From Atopomonas sediminilitoris (GTDB taxonomy: Bacteria > Pseudomonadota > Gammaproteobacteria > Pseudomonadales > Pseudomonadaceae): DNA of 64,000 nt. The notes below the pieces were generated by a model. The model worked only from the letters and a program-made list of their open reading frames with translations, was not told the DNA's origin and did not search any database. The DNA is taken from NCBI RefSeq assembly GCF_022601735.1, contig NZ_JAKUMM010000005.1, positions 186,001 through 250,000 of the forward strand, given 5' to 3'. This document shows, piece by piece, positions 61,235 to 64,000 of this stretch (the first letter of the stretch is position 1; each line of letters begins with the position of its first letter). Both the position numbers and the translations under genes were made by a program.

Positions 61235-62671
61235 TTATTCCACGGCTTTGACCATGTCTTCGATGACTTTCTTCGCGTCGCCGAAGACCATCATGGTCTT
61301 GTCCATGTAGAACAGCTCGTTGTCGAGACCGGCGTAACCGCTGGCCATCGAGCGCTTGTTGACGATCACGGTCTTGGCTTTGTAAGCATCCAGAATCGGC
61401 ATGCCGGCAATCGGTGACTTCGGATCGGTCTTCGCCGCAGGGTTGACCACGTCGTTAGCGCCCAACACCAGCACCACGTCGGCTTGGCCGAACTCGGAGT
61501 TGATGTCTTCCATCTCAAACACCATGTCGTACGGCACTTCGGCTTCGGCCAGCAGTACGTTCATGTGGCCGGGCATACGACCGGCGACTGGGTGGATGGC
61601 GAACTTCACAGTGACGCCTTGGTGGGTCAGCTTTTCGGTCAGCTCCATCAGCGCGTGCTGGGCACGAGCCACCGCCAAGCCGTAGCCGGGGACGATGATC
61701 ACGGTGTCGGCATTGGTCAGCAAGAAAGCCGCGTCGTCAGACGAGCCGGATTTCACGTTGCGTTCGCCTTGCGCACCGGCTGGGCCGCCCGCGTCGGCGT
61801 CGGCACCGAAGCCGCCCAAGATCACGTTGAAGAACGAGCGGTTCATCGCCTTACACATGATGTAGGACAGAATCGCGCCGGAAGAACCGACCAGGGAACC
61901 TGCCACGATCAGCATGGAGTTGTTCAGCGAGAAACCGATACCGGCCGCTGCCCAGCCCGAGTAGCTGTTGAGCATCGACACTACCACCGGCATATCGGCG
62001 CCGCCGATGGGGATGATGATGAGTACGCCGATGATGAACGCCAGCACCAGCATGACCGCGAACGCGCTCAGGTTACCGCTGAACATGTACGTCAGGCCCA
62101 AGGCCACAATGGCCAAGCCCACCAACAGATTGAGCAGGTGTTGGCCCTTGAACTGGACGGGCGCACCTTGGAACAGGCGGAACTTGTACTTGCCCGACAG
62201 CTTGCCGAAGGCAATCACTGAGCCGGAGAAGGTGATCGCACCAATGGCGGCACCCAAGAACAGCTCCAGACGGTTGCCGACCGGAATGGCATCGCCCAGC
62301 GCGGCGACAATCCCCAGCGACTGCGGCTCAACCACCGCCGCGATGGCGATGAACACCGCCGCCAAGCCGATCATGCTGTGCATGAAGGCGACCAGTTCGG
62401 GCATCTTGGTCATTTCAACGCGCTTGGCCATCAGCGTGCCGGCGCTTCCGCCGATCAGCAGGGCCACGACGACGAAGACCAAGCCGCCGGCAGCGACTTC
62501 GGCATTGAGTTTAACGATCAGCGCCACGGTGGTGATCACCGCGAGGCCCATGCCGATCATGCCGTAGGTGTTGCCTTGGCGTGACGAGGTTGGGTGCGAC
62601 AGGCCTTTAAGTGCCTGAATGAAACAGATCGAGGCCACCAGATACAGCAGGGTAATCAGGTTCATGCTCAT
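61235..62671 (-). CDS. pntB: NAD(P) transhydrogenase subunit beta
   Basis: A 478-residue protein. Residues 1-260 hold about eight to nine membrane helices of the proton channel, with family segments GGADMPVVVSMLNSYSGWAA and GSSGAILSYIMCKAMNRSFF. The C-terminal NADP(H)-binding domain III contains VPGYGLAVARAQHALMEL and VLGANDVVNPAAK. The enzyme couples hydride transfer between NADH and NADP to proton flow. The start ATG follows the pntAB stop directly. Confidence 0.96.
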   Translation of the reverse strand: MSMNLITLLYLVASICFIQALKGLSHPTSSRQGNTYGMIGMGLAVITTVALIVKLNAEVAAGGLVFVVVALLIGGSAGTLMAKRVEMTKMPELVAFMHSMIGLAAVFIAIAAVVEPQSLGIVAALGDAIPVGNRLELFLGAAIGAITFSGSVIAFGKLSGKYKFRLFQGAPVQFKGQHLLNLLVGLAIVALGLTYMFSGNLSAFAVMLVLAFIIGVLIIIPIGGADMPVVVSMLNSYSGWAAAGIGFSLNNSMLIVAGSLVGSSGAILSYIMCKAMNRSFFNVILGGFGADADAGGPAGAQGERNVKSGSSDDAAFLLTNADTVIIVPGYGLAVARAQHALMELTEKLTHQGVTVKFAIHPVAGRMPGHMNVLLAEAEVPYDMVFEMEDINSEFGQADVVLVLGANDVVNPAAKTDPKSPIAGMPILDAYKAKTVIVNKRSMASGYAGLDNELFYMDKTMMVFGDAKKVIEDMVKAVE

Positions 62672-62986
62672 TTATTTGCCCTCCGCTTTGGCTTTGGGCG
62701 CTTTCTTCTTGAACATTTCCAGCATGCGGCGGGTGACCAAGAAGCCACCAAACACATTGACCGCGGCCAGTGCGACGGCCAAAAAGCCCATGCTCTTGCC
62801 GAGGAAGGTTTCGGTCAGCGCGGCGGCCAACATGGCGCCGACGATCACGATCGCAGAAATGGCGTTGGTCACGGCCATCAGCGGCGTGTGCAGCGCGGGG
62901 GTTACGTTCCACACCACGTGGTAGCCGACATAGATGGCCAGCACGAAGATGATCAGGTTGTAGATGCCGTCAGAGATTTCCATCAT
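62672..62986 (-). CDS. pntAB: NAD(P) transhydrogenase subunit alpha part 2 (membrane)
   Basis: A 104-residue protein with three hydrophobic helices (YNLIIFVLAIYVGYHVVWNV, the TPLMAVTNAISAIVIVGAM region and LAVALAAVNVFGGFLVTRRM), the split alpha-2 subunit. AAGGAG precedes the ATG. The three-gene split form is usual in Pseudomonas. Confidence 0.95.
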   Translation of the reverse strand: MMEISDGIYNLIIFVLAIYVGYHVVWNVTPALHTPLMAVTNAISAIVIVGAMLAAALTETFLGKSMGFLAVALAAVNVFGGFLVTRRMLEMFKKKAPKAKAEGK

Positions 62987-62995
62987 CCAGCTCCT

Positions 62996-64000
62996 TTAAG
63001 CGTTCTTACGTACGGCTTCGCCGTCGCGGCACATCAGGCACGCGGCAACGATGTCGTCGTCGAGATTGAGGTGGAATTGGCCTTCGCCGTTGATCACCAG
63101 CTTCATGAAATCCAGCAGGTTACGGGCGTACAGGGCCGAGGCGTCGGCACCGACCAAGGCGGCCAAGTTGCTGTGACCAACAAGGGTCACGCCATGCTTG
63201 ATCACAACCTTGTCGACTTCGGTCAGCGGGCAGTTGCCGCCTTGCGATGAGGCGATGTCGATGATCACGGAGCCGGGCTTCATGTCAGCCACGGTGGCTT
63301 CTTGCAGCAGTACCGGGGCTTTACGGCCGGGGATCAGCGCGGTGGTGATGACGATGTCAGCTTGCTTGGCGCGCTCGTGCACGGCCTTGGCTTGACGTTC
63401 CATCCACGACGCCGGCATCGGACGCGCATAGCCGCCCACGCCTTCAGCGCACTCGCGCTCTTCGTCGGTTTCAAACGGCACATCGACAAACTTGGCGCCG
63501 AGCGATTCGATCTGCTCTTTCACCGCCGGACGCACGTCTGAGGCTTCTACCACAGCGCCTAAACGCTTGGCGGTGGCGATGGCTTGCAGGCCGGCGACAC
63601 CAGCACCCAAGATCAGCACGCGGGCGGCCTTAACGGTACCGGCGGCGGTCATCAGCATGGGCATAAAGCGCGGGTAGTGGTTGGCAGCCAGCATCACGGC
63701 TTTGTAGCCGGCAATGTTGGCTTGCGACGACAGTACGTCGAGGCTCTGCGCGCGCGAGGTGCGCGGGGCGGCTTCCATCGCGAACGCGGTGATGCCTTGC
63801 GCTGCCATGCGGGCAATGTTGGCGTCATCGAAAGGGTTGAGCATGCCGATCAGCACGCCGCCTTTTTTCATGTGCGCCAGCTCGCTTTCGGTCGGCGCCA
63901 ACACCTTCAGCACGATATCGGCACCCAGCGCGGCGGCATCGCTGCCAATGCTCGCGCCAACGGCTTCATACGCGCTGTCGATAATGCTCGCGCTCACGCC
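62996..64000 (-). CDS. pntAA: NAD(P) transhydrogenase subunit alpha part 1, N-terminus cut by window edge
   Basis: The frame stays open to base 64000 and covers 334 residues of a protein usually about 370 long, so roughly 40 N-terminal residues lie outside. The Rossmann NAD-binding site is VLILGAGVAGLQAIATAKRL, with DVRPAVKEQI and VIIDIASSQGGNCPLT further on. The GTG near 63997 is an internal Val, not the start. It binds NAD(H) and heads the pnt operon. Confidence 0.95.
   Translation of the reverse strand, partial: GVSASIIDSAYEAVGASIGSDAAALGADIVLKVLAPTESELAHMKKGGVLIGMLNPFDDANIARMAAQGITAFAMEAAPRTSRAQSLDVLSSQANIAGYKAVMLAANHYPRFMPMLMTAAGTVKAARVLILGAGVAGLQAIATAKRLGAVVEASDVRPAVKEQIESLGAKFVDVPFETDEERECAEGVGGYARPMPASWMERQAKAVHERAKQADIVITTALIPGRKAPVLLQEATVADMKPGSVIIDIASSQGGNCPLTEVDKVVIKHGVTLVGHSNLAALVGADASALYARNLLDFMKLVINGEGQFHLNLDDDIVAACLMCRDGEAVRKNA

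Noticed and set aside
61484..63250. Long plus-strand frames opposite pntB and pntAA
   Set aside because: The minus-strand pnt genes are unmistakable; these frames have no features of their own.
1..64000. CRISPR arrays, insertion sequences, integrases, tRNA or rRNA genes
   Set aside because: No regularly spaced repeats, transposase or integrase motifs, or cloverleaf-like segments were seen in any gap.

Overview
The window is core chromosome of a gammaproteobacterium of the Pseudomonas group. Protein families, gene order and spacing all point there. Three blocks match the order I remember from Pseudomonas aeruginosa: pstS-pstC-pstA-pstB-phoU; plsC-gmhB-glyS-glyQ-tag-htrB (PA0005 to PA0011 region); and a GGDEF protein, an endonuclease-like protein, dsbA, cytochrome c4, cytochrome c5 and engB (PA5487 to PA5492 region). 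These blocks flank the replication origin in P. aeruginosa, so this is probably an origin-proximal region with rearrangements. Species is not resolved; a lineage outside the classical groups is possible because cydA is of the E. coli long-Q-loop type and engB faces pntB instead of polA. I see no rRNA, tRNA, CRISPR array, insertion sequence or prophage.

Layout. 1-5.4 kb: a membrane protein running off the left edge, a three-gene envelope operon of unknown function, and a GNAT acetyltransferase. 5.5-10.4 kb: a CobW-type GTPase, an alpha/beta hydrolase, two hotdog thioesterases, DUF3301/DUF3299 proteins, YceH and a possible 29-residue membrane peptide. 10.4-17.6 kb: the phosphate uptake operon with Pho boxes before pstS and before pstC. 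17.8-23.2 kb: a signalling cluster (stand-alone receiver, CheC-like phosphatase, histidine kinase, then a second response regulator), with a lipoprotein and a PCu(A)C copper chaperone between. 23.3-29.9 kb: an M23 peptidase, a Tat-exported PhoX phosphatase with its own Pho box, a membrane-tethered solute-binding protein coupled to a MASE1 histidine kinase, and a further solute-binding protein. 30-35.5 kb: DUF4824/DUF2157 membrane proteins and the cytochrome bd operon cydP-cydA-cydB-cydX-ybgE. 35.6-45 kb: a class V aminotransferase, VF530, a TRAP transporter, a membrane metal-dependent hydrolase-like protein, a diguanylate cyclase, an EamA exporter with an Ada-like protein, and a small conserved protein. 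45-52 kb: the plsC-gmhB-glyS-glyQ / tag-htrB-tsaC block. 52-60 kb: an SpmAB-like protein, lipoproteins, MarC, and the dgcH-endonuclease-dsbA and c-type cytochrome genes. 60.3-64 kb: engB, an ErsA/Spot 42-like small RNA gene with a sigma-22-type promoter, and pntB-pntAB-pntAA cut by the right edge.

Functional links. PhoB-type sites join pst transport and PhoX into one phosphate-starvation response. Hairpins after pstS, pstA, pstB and phoU suggest stepped expression along the operon. Respiratory functions (cytochrome bd, c4, c5, DsbA, transhydrogenase) and c-di-GMP or phosphorelay signalling are the other main themes. The best items for a second look are the ErsA-like RNA, the pstC Pho box, the RR-CheC-HK operon and the split solute-binding/MASE1 sensor. 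Most of the window is ordinary core genome, and I did not find a clearly new defence or biosynthetic system.
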